From the NCBI GenBank assembly GCA_022749655.1, contig CP094243.1:4960001-5024000 (forward strand): a stretch of DNA of 64,000 nt. The letters run 5' to 3'. Source of the stretch: Xanthomonas phaseoli pv. phaseoli (GTDB lineage Bacteria; Pseudomonadota; Gammaproteobacteria; Xanthomonadales; Xanthomonadaceae). The stretch's first letter is position 1, and each line of letters begins with the position of its first letter. This document shows positions 40,054 to 49,895 of the stretch, piece by piece. The notes under the pieces are model-generated. The model had not been told where the DNA came from, made no database searches, and worked only from the letters and a program-made list of their open reading frames with translations. The translations under genes and the position numbers were made by a program.

Positions 40054-42882
40054 ATGCCTTTCTCGTTGGAAATTCTGCTGGCGCTGCCCTTTGTCATGGC
40101 CGCTGCCGCTGCGCTGCTCTGGCGCGCATCCCGTTCGATCACTGCGTGGTTGGCTGCGGCCGCGCCGTTGGCCGGGCTGCTGGTGCTGGCATTGTCGACG
40201 CCAGCGGTGCTGCGCGGCGAAGTGATTGCCAGCCAACACGCGTGGCTGCCGCAGATTGGCCTGATGTTCTCGCTGCGGCTCGATGGCCTGGCCTGGATGT
40301 TCGCCCTGCTGGTGCTGGGCATCGGCGCGCTGGTGGTGCTTTACGCGCATTACTACTTGAGCGCACGCGATAGCGCGTCGCGTTTTTTTGCCTATCTCTT
40401 GCTGTTCATGGGCGCGATGCTCGGCATGGTGCTGTCGGGCAATCTGCTGTTGCTGATGGTGTTCTGGGAACTCACCAGTATCAGCTCGTTCCTGTTGATC
40501 GGCTTCTGGTCGCACCGCAAGGACGCGCGCGAAGGCGCACGCATGGCCTTCGTACTGACCGCCGGCGGCGGCTTGGCGCTATTGGGCGGCGTGTTGATGA
40601 TCGGCCGCATCGTCGGCAGCTTTCAGCTCGATGCCGTCCTGGCCGCCGGCGATGTGATCCGCGCCAGCCCGCTGTATCCGTACGCGCTGGGCCTGGTGTT
40701 GCTGGGCATCTTCACCAAGAGCGCGCAGTTCCCGTTCCACTTCTGGTTGCCGCACGCAATGGCGGCGCCTACGCCGGTGTCGGCGTATCTGCATTCGGCC
40801 ACGATGGTGAAGGCCGGCGTGTTTTTGCTGGCGCGCTTGCATCCGGCGCTGGCCGGTACCGATCTGTTTTTCTACACGGTGACCGGCATCGGCGCGATCA
40901 CGGTGTTGTTGGGCGCCTGGCATGCCATCTTTCAGCATGATCTCAAGGGCGTACTGGCGTACTCGACCATTTCGCATCTGGGCCTGATCACGATGCTGTT
41001 CGGCCTGTCCACGCCGATGGCGGTGGTGGCCGGCGTGTTTCACCTCATCAACCATGCGGTCTTCAAAGCGTCGTTGTTCATGGCCGCCGGCATCATCGAC
41101 CATGAGACCGGCACGCGCGACATGCGCAAGCTGGGCAATCTGCGTCGGTTGATGCCGGTGACCAGCGCCCTGGCCATTACCGCCTCGCTGGCCATGGCCG
41201 GCATTCCGCTGCTCAACGGCTTCTTGTCGAAGGAAATGTTCTTCGCCGTTGCGCTGGATACCGAAGCGCCGCAACTGATGCGCATCCTGGCCAGCACCGC
41301 TGCGCTGCTGGCCGGCTTGCTGGGCGTGGCGTACAGCCTGCGCTTCGTGCACGACACGTTCTTCGGCGAAGGCCCGCGCGCGCTGGACACCACGCCGCAC
41401 GAGCCGCCGCGCTGGATGCGGATTCCGGTCGACGTGCTGGTACTGACCTGCGTGGCGGTGGGCATCGTGCCGGCGTGGACAGTGGCGCCCGTACTGCGCG
41501 CCGGTGCCACCGCGATCTTGGGCGACCGGCTGCCCGACTACAGCCTGGCGCTGTGGCATGGCGTCAATTTGCCGCTGGCGATGAGCGTTGCCGGCATCGT
41601 CGGCGGTGCGTTGTTGTACATCGCGTTGCGCCGCACGCTGGATCTTTACGCGATCCAGAACCGTTCGCCGGGCAAGGCGCTGTTCCAATGGAACCTGCGC
41701 GCCTTGTTCGCTGCCACCGCACGCATGACCGACGCAGTCACCAACGGCAACCTGCAGCGCATGTTGATGCTGCTGGTGCTGAGCGCCGTCGTGGTGGCGC
41801 TGATGCCGTTCCTGCAAGGCGGTACATTGCCGCAATGGCCCGCCCCCATGCCGATGCCGGCGCTGGGCTGGATGGTGTGGCTGTTGATGATCGCGTGCGC
41901 CCTGGGCAGCCTGTTCCTGTACCAGCAGCGTCTGCTGGCGGTGCTGGTGCTCGGCGGCACCGGGCTGGCGGTCAGCCTGACGTTCGTGTTCCTGTCGGCG
42001 CCGGATCTGGCACTGACGCAGTTGCTGGTGGAAATGGTCACGCTGGTGCTGATGCTGCTGGCGATGAACTATCTGCCCGAGCGCTCGTTGCCCGAACGTG
42101 CGCGGCTGCGCAAGATGCGGGATGCCGCACTTGCCATTGCCGGCGGTGCGGGTCTGGCGGCGTTGGCGTATACCCTGATGACCCAACCCAGCCATTCGGT
42201 CGCCGGCGAACTGCTGCAGCGCGCTTTGCCCGAAGCGTATGGGCGCAATGTGGTCAATGTGATCCTGGTGGATTTCCGCGGCTTCGATACCTTTGGCGAG
42301 ATCACCGTCTTCGCCATCGCCGGGCTGGTGGTGCACGCCCTGCTGCGCCGCGCGCGCATGGCACCGGAGCGCACCATGCCGGGGCCGCCGATCAAGTTGC
42401 CGGTGCCGGCCGATCTGGCGCAGATCATGTTCCCGCTGACACTGACGGTGTCGCTGTTTTTGTTCCTGCGCGGGCACAACGCGCCGGGCGGTGGCTTCAT
42501 TGCCGGGCTGGTGCTGGCGGTGCCATTGCTGATGCAGTACGTGATTCAGGGGACGGCCTCGGTCGAGTCGCGCTTTGGTTTCGACTACATCCGCCTGATC
42601 GGCATCGGCTTGTTGTGCGCGCTGGTCAGCGGTGCAGGCTCGCTGGTGTTCGGGCTGCCGTTCCTGAGCAGCGGGCACCTGGAAATTCCGCTGCCGCTAT
42701 TGGGCGAACTGGAACTGGCCAGTGCGCTGGGCTTCGATACCGGCGTGTACCTGGTGGTGTTCGGTGCGGCGATGTTGATGCTGTCGATGATGGGCACGAT
42801 CAAACCCTCGCGTACGCGTAGTTCGCAGCGCGGCGAGATCGACCCCACCCAACGTTCGACACGCACCGCGGAGCAGCATTGA
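40054..42882 (+). CDS. phaAB: Pha/Mrp antiporter subunit A fused with subunit B
   Basis: The 942-residue polytopic protein is the MnhA/PhaA NuoL-like subunit (about residues 1-770) joined to the MnhB-like domain (about 790-942, FPLTLTVSLFLFLRGHNAPGGGF). The NuoL-type motif with the key lysines FTKSAQFPFHFWLPHAMAAPTPVSAYLHSATMVKAG is seen in parts (FTKSAQFPFHFWLPHAM, LHSATMVKAG). It opens a six-gene operon for a multi-subunit Na+ or K+/H+ antiporter in the inner membrane. The fusion is the group 2 arrangement known from PhaAB. The stop overlaps the phaC ATG (TGATG). Confidence 0.94.
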   Translation: MPFSLEILLALPFVMAAAAALLWRASRSITAWLAAAAPLAGLLVLALSTPAVLRGEVIASQHAWLPQIGLMFSLRLDGLAWMFALLVLGIGALVVLYAHYYLSARDSASRFFAYLLLFMGAMLGMVLSGNLLLLMVFWELTSISSFLLIGFWSHRKDAREGARMAFVLTAGGGLALLGGVLMIGRIVGSFQLDAVLAAGDVIRASPLYPYALGLVLLGIFTKSAQFPFHFWLPHAMAAPTPVSAYLHSATMVKAGVFLLARLHPALAGTDLFFYTVTGIGAITVLLGAWHAIFQHDLKGVLAYSTISHLGLITMLFGLSTPMAVVAGVFHLINHAVFKASLFMAAGIIDHETGTRDMRKLGNLRRLMPVTSALAITASLAMAGIPLLNGFLSKEMFFAVALDTEAPQLMRILASTAALLAGLLGVAYSLRFVHDTFFGEGPRALDTTPHEPPRWMRIPVDVLVLTCVAVGIVPAWTVAPVLRAGATAILGDRLPDYSLALWHGVNLPLAMSVAGIVGGALLYIALRRTLDLYAIQNRSPGKALFQWNLRALFAATARMTDAVTNGNLQRMLMLLVLSAVVVALMPFLQGGTLPQWPAPMPMPALGWMVWLLMIACALGSLFLYQQRLLAVLVLGGTGLAVSLTFVFLSAPDLALTQLLVEMVTLVLMLLAMNYLPERSLPERARLRKMRDAALAIAGGAGLAALAYTLMTQPSHSVAGELLQRALPEAYGRNVVNVILVDFRGFDTFGEITVFAIAGLVVHALLRRARMAPERTMPGPPIKLPVPADLAQIMFPLTLTVSLFLFLRGHNAPGGGFIAGLVLAVPLLMQYVIQGTASVESRFGFDYIRLIGIGLLCALVSGAGSLVFGLPFLSSGHLEIPLPLLGELELASALGFDTGVYLVVFGAAMLMLSMMGTIKPSRTRSSQRGEIDPTQRSTRTAEQH

Positions 42883-43256
42883 TGGAATTGGCAGTGGCAA
42901 GCGCAATCGGCGTCCTCACCGCATTGGCGATCTATCTGCTGCTGCGTGCGCGCAGCTTCGATGTGATCCTGGGCATGACCTTCCTGTCGTATGCGACCAA
43001 CCTGCTGATCTTCGCCGGTGGGCGCTTGCGCAGCGGCCAGGCGCCGGTGTTGCGCGACGGCGTGCCGGCCGAGCTGATGCATCACACCGACCCGCTCCCG
43101 CAGGCCTTGATGCTGACCGCCATCGTGATCGCGTTTGCGATGACCGCGGTGAGCCTGGTGCTGGCGATCCGCAGCCGTAGCGACAATGGCAGCGACCATG
43201 TGGATGCGCACGAAGATGCCGCCACCGGCACGGATACGCGGCAGGCCCGGCGATGA
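42882..43256 (+). CDS. phaC: Pha/Mrp antiporter subunit C
   Basis: A 124-residue NuoK-like protein with three membrane helices (MELAVASAIGVLTALAIYLL, ILGMTFLSYATNLLIFAGG, ALMLTAIVIAFAMTAVSLVL). The ATG at 42882 overlaps the phaAB stop, and its own stop overlaps phaD (ATGA). The C-terminus is a short charged tail. Confidence 0.93.
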   Translation: MELAVASAIGVLTALAIYLLLRARSFDVILGMTFLSYATNLLIFAGGRLRSGQAPVLRDGVPAELMHHTDPLPQALMLTAIVIAFAMTAVSLVLAIRSRSDNGSDHVDAHEDAATGTDTRQARR

Positions 43257-44789
43257 ACCATCTGCTGATCCTGCCCATCCTGATCCCGATGCTGGGCGCG
43301 TCGGCATCGTTATTCGTCGAACACCGCCGCTATGGGCCGCGCGTGCAGCGCAGCGTGGCGTGGGTCAGCATCGCCCTGTTGGCCGCGGCGGTCATCGCCC
43401 TGTTCGCACGCGCTGCCGACGGCCAGATCCTGGTCTATCTGCTCGGCGACTGGCCGGCGCGCATCGGCATCGTGCTGATGGGCGATCGCTTGTCGGCGTG
43501 GATGCTGCTGACGACCTTGATCCTGGGCTCGGCGTGCCTGCTGCATGCCTGCGCAGGCTGGGACCGGCGCGCACCGCATTTCCATGCGTTGTTCCAGTTT
43601 CAGTTGATGGGCTTGAACGGTGCGTTCCTGACCGGCGACATCTTCAACATGTTCGTGTTCTTCGAGGTGATGCTCATCGCCTCCTATGGCCTGCTGCTCA
43701 GCGGCGGGCGCGGATTGCAGATGCGGGTAGGCCTGCATTACGTGGTGTTCAACGTGTGCGCATCGACGTTGTTCCTGATTGCGCTGGGCCTGCTGTTCGG
43801 GGTGTTCGGCACGCTTAACATGGCCGAGCTGTCGCAGCGCATTGCCGATCTGCCGGCGCAGGATGTGCCGCTGGCCAAGGCCACGCTCGGCCTGTTGCTG
43901 CTGGTGTTCTGCAGCAAGGCCGCGTTGTTGCCGCTGTATCTGTGGCTGCCGGAAACCTATTCGCGAGCGCCGGCGGCGGTGGCCGCATTGTTCGCCGTCA
44001 TGACCAAGGTGGGGCTGTACGCAGTGCTGCGGGTATCGTCGTTGTGGTTCGGCGCCGGCGCGCTGCAAGGCTTCGGTCGCCATGCGCTGTTGTGGCTGGG
44101 CATCGCGACGCTGCTGATGGCCGCGTTCGGGGTGATGGCCGCATCGCGGCTGCGGGTGATGGTGTCGTACCTGGTGGTATTTTCGGCAGCGACCTTGTTC
44201 ATCGCGTTTTCGCTGGACGATGCCGGCGCGCTGGGCGCGGGGCTGTATTACCTGCCGCACAGCAGCTTTGTGGCCGCTGCGTTGTTCATGATTTCCGACC
44301 TGATCCGCCGCCGCCGCGGCAGTGCCAGCGACCGCAAGGAAGTGGTGGCGCCGCTGCCCGGGCGAGCCATTCCGGGCACGATGTTCATGATTGCCGCGGT
44401 CGCGGTGGCCGGGTTGCCGCCGCTGTCCGGATTTCTGGCCAAGGCCGCATTGCTGCAACACGTGCCTGAGGGGCTGGTGGGACCGGTGTGGACTGCGGTG
44501 CTGGGCAGTAGCCTGCTGATCGTGATCGGCCTCACCCGCGCCGGCGTGCGGTTGTTCTGGCGGGTGCCGGCCGCGGCGGAAACTGCGCCGGAACTGCAGC
44601 CGCCGCGACGTGGCCGCATGCGTCCGGTGGAGACCGCCGCCACGGTGCTGTTGCTCGGCGGGTTGGTTGCGATGACCGGCGCCGCAGGCCCTGATGCATT
44701 ACACCGATGCGGCCGCCGCGCAGTTGCGCGACCCCGGCGCGTATGTGGACCAGGTACGCGCCACCACGCCGCAACGGAGGCAGCCATGA
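43253..44789 (+). CDS. phaD: Pha/Mrp antiporter subunit D (frameshifted at 44689-44691)
   Basis: NuoN/NuoM-like antiporter subunit of about 511 residues with around 14 helices. NIFNMFVFFEVMLIASYGLLL, AALLPLYLWLPETYSRAPA and ALFAVMTKVGLYA hold the conserved Glu and Lys residues of the family. Near the end, an extra C in GCAGGCCCTGATG shifts the frame. Without it the protein reads TGAAGLMHYTDAAAAQLRD and stops at 44789, overlapping phaE. As given, the frame runs on to 45574 across the next two genes and would make a false fusion. Confidence 0.9.
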
Positions 44790-45293
44790 ACACACCTCTG
44801 CCACTGCGTCGCCGCCTGTTCCCCTCGCCGCCCTTGAGCGTGACGGTCTTCGTGTTCTGGCTGCTGCTCAGCGATAGCTTCGGCCCGCAGCAATGGGTTT
44901 TTGGGCGTGCTGCTGGGCGTGGTGGTACCGATCTTCGCAGCGCGGCTGGACCGCGAGTTCGCACAGATCGGCTCGCTGCGCTCGGTGCCGCGCATGCTGC
45001 TGGTCGCCGCGGGCGACATCGTGCGCTCCAACATCAAGGTCGCAGCCCAGGTGCTCGGGCCGGAAGCGCGCATCCATCCCGGTTTCATCTGGGTGCCGCT
45101 GGATATCGCCAACATTCACGGCATCGCCGCGTTGACCAGCATGATCACGCTGACGCCGGGGACCGTCTCGGCCGCGCTGTCGGACGACCGCAAATATCTG
45201 CTGGTGCATGTGCTGCATCTGGACGATCCGGAGGCCTTGATCGCCGAGATCAAGACCCGCTACGAAAAGCCCCTGATGGAGATCTTTCCATGA
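44786..45293 (+). CDS. phaE: Pha/Mrp antiporter subunit E (frameshifted at 44898-44902)
   Basis: MnhE-type subunit, joined length about 168 residues. The start MNTPLPLRRRLFPSPPLSVTVFVFWLLL and GPQQWV are in one frame; VLLGVVVPIFAARLDREF through ITLTPGTVSAALSDDRKYLLVHVLHLDD to EIFP is in the other. The sequence has T5 at 44898-44902 where T4 gives QQWVLGVLLG. Its ATG overlaps the phaD stop and its stop overlaps the phaF ATG. Confidence 0.9.
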
Positions 45294-45574
45294 CCGGCCA
45301 CATGTTCATCGAATCGACCATCGTGATCTGCATGCATGCGGTGGGCCTGGCCATCCTGATGGCCTTGTGGCGGCTGCTGCGCGGGCCGACCGTGCCAGAC
45401 CGCATCCTGGCGCTGGATACGCTCTCGGTTACCGCCATCGCCGAATTGATGCTGCTGGGCATGTACCTGGATTCGCCGATCTATTTCGAGGCGGCATTGG
45501 TCATTGCAATGCTCGGCTTCGGCAGCACCGTGGTGCTGAGCAAGTACGTGTTGCGGCGGAGCATCGTCGAATGA
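45290..45574 (+). CDS. phaF: Pha/Mrp antiporter subunit F
   Basis: A 94-residue MnhF protein with three helices and the signature RGPTVPDRILALDTL. SPIYFEAALVIAMLGFGSTV follows. Overlaps of 4 bp with phaE and phaG show translational coupling. Confidence 0.94.
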   Translation: MTGHMFIESTIVICMHAVGLAILMALWRLLRGPTVPDRILALDTLSVTAIAELMLLGMYLDSPIYFEAALVIAMLGFGSTVVLSKYVLRRSIVE

Positions 45575-45990
45575 TCGCCCTGACCGAATACTTGCTCAGC
45601 GCCTTGTTGCTGGCGGGCACGTTCTTCATCCTGATCGGCGCCTTCGGCCTGGTGAAGCTGTCGGATTTTTTCAAGCGCCTGCATGCACCGACCAAGGCCA
45701 GCACACTGGGCGTGGGCTGCGTGCTGCTGGCCTCGGTGGGCTACCACCTGTTTCTGGGTGTGGACCCGCAACCGCGCGAATTGCTGATCACCGTGTTTCT
45801 GTTCATCACCGCACCGATCAGCGCGCACTTGATGGCCAAGGCAGCGCTGTCGTTGATGATGGAAAACCGCCCGGAAGTGCCCAACCACGGCGATGCGCAG
45901 CAGGAAGGGTTGCCGCAGGTCAAAGGCGACGTTGGCGAGAACGAAGAAAGCGAGAAGCAGCATCCGGGACCTGCGTCTGAGGGTGACTGA
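45571..45990 (+). CDS. phaG: Pha/Mrp antiporter subunit G
   Basis: A 139-residue MnhG protein, last gene of the operon. Three helices with the signature GLVKLSDFFKRLHAPTKAST are followed by FITAPISAHLMAKAAL. The C-terminal 40 residues are acidic and glutamate rich, probably cytoplasmic and disordered. Confidence 0.94.
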   Translation: MIALTEYLLSALLLAGTFFILIGAFGLVKLSDFFKRLHAPTKASTLGVGCVLLASVGYHLFLGVDPQPRELLITVFLFITAPISAHLMAKAALSLMMENRPEVPNHGDAQQEGLPQVKGDVGENEESEKQHPGPASEGD

Positions 45991-46421
45991 GGCGTTGTTG
46001 CTCGGCGTGGATCGTTTTCCGGGAAGGTCCCGTTGCTGCTCAAGACCTTCTCAACGGCACGACCGACTGGCGCGGCAATCAGCACATGGGGCATCGATTC
46101 ACGCGCGCTCGCTGCGTGCGTTCGCCAACCGCACATGGGCATGCACCTGCAGTGTTGCGCAGCTCAACAATCACGGGCAGCGCTGTGCCGCCGTTGCACA
46201 GAGCACTGCTGCGACCGCCCGCCATCGCTCACCGGTCGCGACGCTTGGGCCGATCAGGGTGATGCCGATGTTGGTCGACGTTGCCGCAGCGTGACGCACG
46301 CGCCATTGCGCGGCTGATCTAGATGGCGGCGAGCAGTCGTATCGCAGCAGCAATTGCACGCCCTCCCCTAGCGCAGGATACAAATGCCTGCGCAAGACGC
46401 CACCACCATCGCACGTTGCGT
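45991..46421. other. Intergenic region after the antiporter operon
   Basis: About 430 bp between converging genes. I see no gene, tRNA or clear terminator with a U tract. Codon use of the open frames looks random. Confidence 0.45.
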
Positions 46422-47069
46422 TCAGCCGCAGCCTTCGACGTAATCCACCTGCGGTGGCTTGCCCACGCGCCAGCTGGTGACGTTGCCGTCTGCATCGGTC
46501 TCAAACACCAGCGCGGTCTGCGTGTCAGCGTCGGGCAGGCGCAGCGTCAGCGCGCCTGGAATGTACTTATGCGGCTGCTCGGTCAGGCCGTTGGGGTACA
46601 ACGCGCGCAGCTGCGCCAACGTCATGCCCACCTTGCCGCCGCCCGGCGCCGTCTCTTTCGGTTCACTGGTCTGCACGCGCACCAATTGCCCGCCTTCGAA
46701 CATGAAACCGAAGCGACGCGCATCGCTGGCCCACCGTGGGCGCAGCAGGTAACAGCCATCATCGGTTGCCGCTTCGCCCTGCAAATCGCCACCCCAGGCA
46801 GCCCGCGCCTGGCTGGCATCCATCCCGAAGCGCAAGTCGCCGTAACCGTCCATGCGCGCAAGCGCAGCGGGGTCCGGCTGGGTGTGCGATGGAAATGTGC
46901 CTGTTGGCGCCGTGGCCGGTGGCACAGTGACCGCCGGTTGGTCGTCAGCGGCCGCAACCGGTGCGTGGTCGGCGCTGGCGGACGCGGCCGGTGCAGGCGA
47001 TTGATCGGCGCGGTTGCAGCCGGCCAGGACGAGCAATGCGCTCATCAGTGCCAATGATCTGGATGTCAT
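46422..47069 (-). CDS. Hypothetical lipoprotein
   Basis: From the ATG at 47069 (MTSRSLALMSALLVLAGCNRAD) the lipobox LAGC lies at residues 15-18. An A/P-rich linker of about 50 residues leads to a domain with MDGYGDLRFGMDASQARAAW and GKVGMTLAQLRALYPN, both reminiscent of repeats in small lipoproteins that start with a YGxLRxGM element. It ends YVEGCG. I recognise no named function. The frame is open to 47141, but that extension lacks a signal sequence. Confidence 0.78.
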   Translation of the reverse strand: MTSRSLALMSALLVLAGCNRADQSPAPAASASADHAPVAAADDQPAVTVPPATAPTGTFPSHTQPDPAALARMDGYGDLRFGMDASQARAAWGGDLQGEAATDDGCYLLRPRWASDARRFGFMFEGGQLVRVQTSEPKETAPGGGKVGMTLAQLRALYPNGLTEQPHKYIPGALTLRLPDADTQTALVFETDADGNVTSWRVGKPPQVDYVEGCG

Positions 47070-47210
47070 GCGTGCGTTCCCTGGAGGTGCGCTCCAGCGT
47101 ACACAGCCGTCATCGCGAGCATGTGGAGAGCGTGGCGACACACCGTTGCCGCCATGTCATCGGCGCTTCATTGGCGGGCGTCACGCTATTGGCTCCGCAG
47201 GACCGTCGCC

Positions 47211-47762
47211 ATGATCCCACGCAAGACCGAGCTCGCCCTAACCACGCTGCAATCGCACCGCAGCCCGTTGACGCTGCTGCAAAGGCGCGCGTTGATCCTG
47301 GCCGACGGCCAGCGCGACCTGGCGACGCTCGCCATGCTGCTGGACAGCGACGGTACCGGCTTGCTGCAAAGCCTGTGCGCGATGGGGTATCTGGATCTTG
47401 GTAGCGCTGCAGGCGGTGTTGCGGGTCAAACGCGCACGGCAGCCACTGCCGCGCTGCCCGACGCGGACCACGCACCTGCGGCCCTATCCGACGCTGGGCC
47501 CAGCGAAGAAGAACTGCAGCGCCTGCGTCGCCGTGCAGCGACCAATGCTCGCCTGTACCTGCTGGATATCCTGCAGTTGCAACGCAATGCCCTCGCCGTT
47601 GCGCTGCATCGGCAACTGCACGCCGCGCGCGACGACGATCAGATCCGCACGACCATCGCCGAGGCGTTGCACGCGCTGCCGCAGATCACGTCGGCAAGTT
47701 ATGCCGAACGCGTCCGCGCACGGATCGGCGAGCTGCTGCCGGAGACATTGCAAGCCGCATGA
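47211..47762 (+). CDS. Conserved hypothetical protein
   Basis: A 183-residue soluble protein from ATG 47211 (MIPRKTELALTTLQSHRSPL). It is mostly helical. The first 65 residues (LTLLQRRALILADGQRDLATLAMLL) look like a small winged-helix-like unit often found in regulatory proteins of beta/gammaproteobacteria. The later part (residues 105-183) is a long amphipathic helix region. No signal peptide or metal motif is seen, and I do not recognise the family. Confidence 0.65.
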   Translation: MIPRKTELALTTLQSHRSPLTLLQRRALILADGQRDLATLAMLLDSDGTGLLQSLCAMGYLDLGSAAGGVAGQTRTAATAALPDADHAPAALSDAGPSEEELQRLRRRAATNARLYLLDILQLQRNALAVALHRQLHAARDDDQIRTTIAEALHALPQITSASYAERVRARIGELLPETLQAA

Positions 47763-48121
47763 CCTGGCAGTCCTGTCCAGCGCGCGCCAACTGGCGCTTG
47801 CCGAGTCGCGCAACACGCCGCGAGGGCTCGCGCTGATCGCCGCATCACCGCAATCACCGCAATCACCGCAATCACCGCAATCACCGCAACGACAGCAGCC
47901 TGCGCACCGGCAACTCAATGGCAATCACAGCGCCGACGCGCAGACAGCGCAGCTGCAGCACCGTAGCTGCGGCCTGGCATGAGCGCAGCTGATAAGCCTG
48001 CTGCTCGGCCAGGCGGAGGTGGCTGGTACTCGGTCAGGCCGCTAGCCGCCGTCCACTCCAGGCACTTCGTGCCTGGGCAACGTCCGCACCACCTGCCACT
48101 GCTTGCGAGGTATTGAGCGCG
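47763..48121. other. Intergenic region with a 9-bp minisatellite
   Basis: The 359 bp between converging genes contain five perfect copies of a 9-bp repeat at 47844-47888 and otherwise no recognisable gene. Confidence 0.6.
47844..47888. repeat. Five perfect 9-bp tandem repeats (ATCACCGCA)
   Basis: Five uninterrupted copies of ATCACCGCA at 47844-47888, flanked by CGC and AACGAC. The unit length is a multiple of three, but I see no gene that reads through it. Confidence 0.95.
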
Positions 48122-49437
48122 CTAGGTTGCGTCTTCCGGCGTCGGCGGTTGAAACGCGGCGCGCAGTCCGGACCAGCACTGCTGGTAATCGGCTTGCCGA
48201 TGCGCGGCGTCAAGCGCCTGCTGCGTTGGGCGCAACACCGCACGCGTCTCGAACATGAAGGCCATGGTGTCGGCAATCACGTCGGGGCGCGACAGATCCG
48301 CCTGCGAGGCCTTATCGAAGGTGGCCGCATCCGGGCCGTGCCCGCTCATGCAGTTGTGCAGCGACGCACCGCCGGGCGCGAAACCCTCGGCCTTGGCATC
48401 GTAGACGCCGTGCACCAGGCCCATGAACTCGCTGGCCACGTTGCGATGGAACCAGGGCGGGCGGAAGGTGTGCTGCGCCACCAGCCAGCGCGGCGGGAAG
48501 ATCGCAAAATCCATATTGGCGGTGCCGTGCGTGTCGCTGGGCGAGGTCAGCACGGTGAAGATGCTGGGATCGGGATGGTCGAAGCTGATCGAGCCGATGG
48601 TGTTGAAGCGGCGCAGATCGTAGCGATACGGCGCGTAATTGCCGTGCCAGGCCACCACATCCAGCGGCGAGTGATCGATATCCGCCCGCCACAGATGGCC
48701 CTGGAACTTGGCTACCAGCTCGAACGCGCCGTCGCACTGCTCGAACGCCGCACACGGGGTCTGGAAATCGCGCGGATTGGCAAGGCCATTGGCTCCAATC
48801 GGCCCCAGATCCGGTAGCCGCAGCAGGCCGCCGAAGTTTTTTCGCAGACATAGCCACGCGCTTGGCTATCGAGCAGTTCCACCCGGAAACGCACACCGCG
48901 CGGTATCACGCCGATCTGTTGCGGCTCCAGTTCGAGCACGCCCAGTTCGGTGCAGACCCGCAACCGGCCGAGCTGCGGCACCAGCAGCAGCTCGCCGTCG
49001 GCGTTGTAGAAGTATCGCCCGTGCATGGACGCGTTGGCCGCGTACAGATGCACGGCCACGCCGGTCATCGCCTCAGGGCTGCCGTTGCCGGCCATGGTGT
49101 ACAGGCCATCGACGAAATCGGTGGGCGTGGCCGGCAACGGCAGTGGACTCCAGCGCATCTGGTCCGGCGGCACCGGGCCGCTGCCGAAGTCGTTGTGGAG
49201 CTGGGACTGTTCGATCAGCGAGAAACGGCCATGCACGGCCGCTGGACGAATGCGATACAGCCAGCTGCGCCGGTTCTCGCCGCGTGGCGCGGTGAAGGCG
49301 GTGCCGGACAACTGCTCGGCGTACAAGCCATGCGCCACGCGCTGCGGTGAGTTCTGCCCGACCGGCAGGCTGCCGGCCACCGCTTCGGTTGCGAACTCGT
49401 TGCCGAAGCCGGTCATGTAGGAAGTCTGGTCATGCAT
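48122..49437 (-). CDS. hmgA: Homogentisate 1,2-dioxygenase (frameshifted at 48837-48842)
   Basis: HmgA opens the ring of homogentisate in tyrosine and phenylalanine catabolism. From ATG 49437 ([19 protein letters not shown]) the first frame runs to GYVCEK. The other frame continues [54 protein letters not shown] and [12 protein letters not shown] to PTPEDAT. The iron site residues lie in [12 protein letters not shown] and in [13 protein letters not shown]6 on the plus strand at 48837-48842 should be T4 to read YVCENFGG, a 2-base excess. Joined length is about 437 residues. Confidence 0.93.
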
Positions 49438-49895
49438 GGGCGTGGGCTCTTCGGTTGTGGCACCACCGTTGCAGGGAGGTGCGTTATTAGAGAAGCGCAA
49501 TGCTCAAGCCCCTCTCCACCGGGAGAGGGGTTGGGGTGGGGGTACGGCGGCGCGACTATCGTGGAGATCGCCTCAACCACAGCATCCAGCGAAAGCAACA
49601 CATCGTTGTTCCAGAAGCGCAGCACCGCCCAGCCATTCGATTGCAGCCATTGCGTTCTTGCTTGATCGCCGACTGCATGATGCTGCGATCCGTCCAGCTC
49701 GACAATCAACGTGGCTTCAATGCAACAAAAATCTGCGATGTACGGCGGAATCGGATGCTGCCTTCGGAACTTGAAGCCTTGGAGCTGAATCCCACGCAGA
49801 CCGCGCCATAGTGCACGCTCTGCGTCGGTCATATCGCGACGCAATGCGCGTGCGTGGGCGAGTGCAATCGTGGGTAACGGCGGTTTGATTTTCAT
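49413..49895 (-). CDS. DUF559 (Vsr-like nuclease fold) protein between REP elements
   Basis: A 160-residue frame with the DUF559 core at about residues 10-115: [37 protein letters not shown] is seen in parts ([27 protein letters not shown]), then [12 protein letters not shown] and [12 protein letters not shown]. These match the PD-(D/E)XK/Vsr-like fold with Asp, ELDG and a late Gln-His. The last 45 residues are translated from a REP palindrome ([11 protein letters not shown]) and run into the hmgA start, so the functional protein may end near residue 115. Flanking REP copies in inverted orientation suggest a mobile cassette. Confidence 0.75.
   Translation of the reverse strand: MKIKPPLPTIALAHARALRRDMTDAERALWRGLRGIQLQGFKFRRQHPIPPYIADFCCIEATLIVELDGSQHHAVGDQARTQWLQSNGWAVLRFWNNDVLLSLDAVVEAISTIVAPPYPHPNPSPGGEGLEHCASLITHLPATVVPQPKSPRPCMTRLPT
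49500..49547 (+). repeat. REP element at the left of the DUF559 gene
   Basis: CCCCTCTCC-ACCG-GGAGAGGGG at 49509-49530 is followed by TTGGGGTGGGGGTACGG, pointing to the DUF559 gene. It is an inverted match to 49904-49952. Confidence 0.88.

Noticed and set aside
40579..42678. A 699-residue minus-strand open frame opposite phaAB
   Set aside because: Composition is dominated by H, Q, R and A, typical of the antisense of hydrophobic GC-rich genes; no motif and no ribosome site.
43253..45574. A 773-residue open frame running from subunit D through E to F of the antiporter
   Set aside because: The middle part is not homologous to anything; the run-on comes from a 1-base insertion at 44689-44691. 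The real genes D, E and F overlap by 4 bp each.
49413..49541. The C-terminal 43 residues of the DUF559 protein as functional sequence
   Set aside because: They are translated from a REP palindrome and the hmgA leader; the conserved core ends earlier, so they are more likely a read-through tail.
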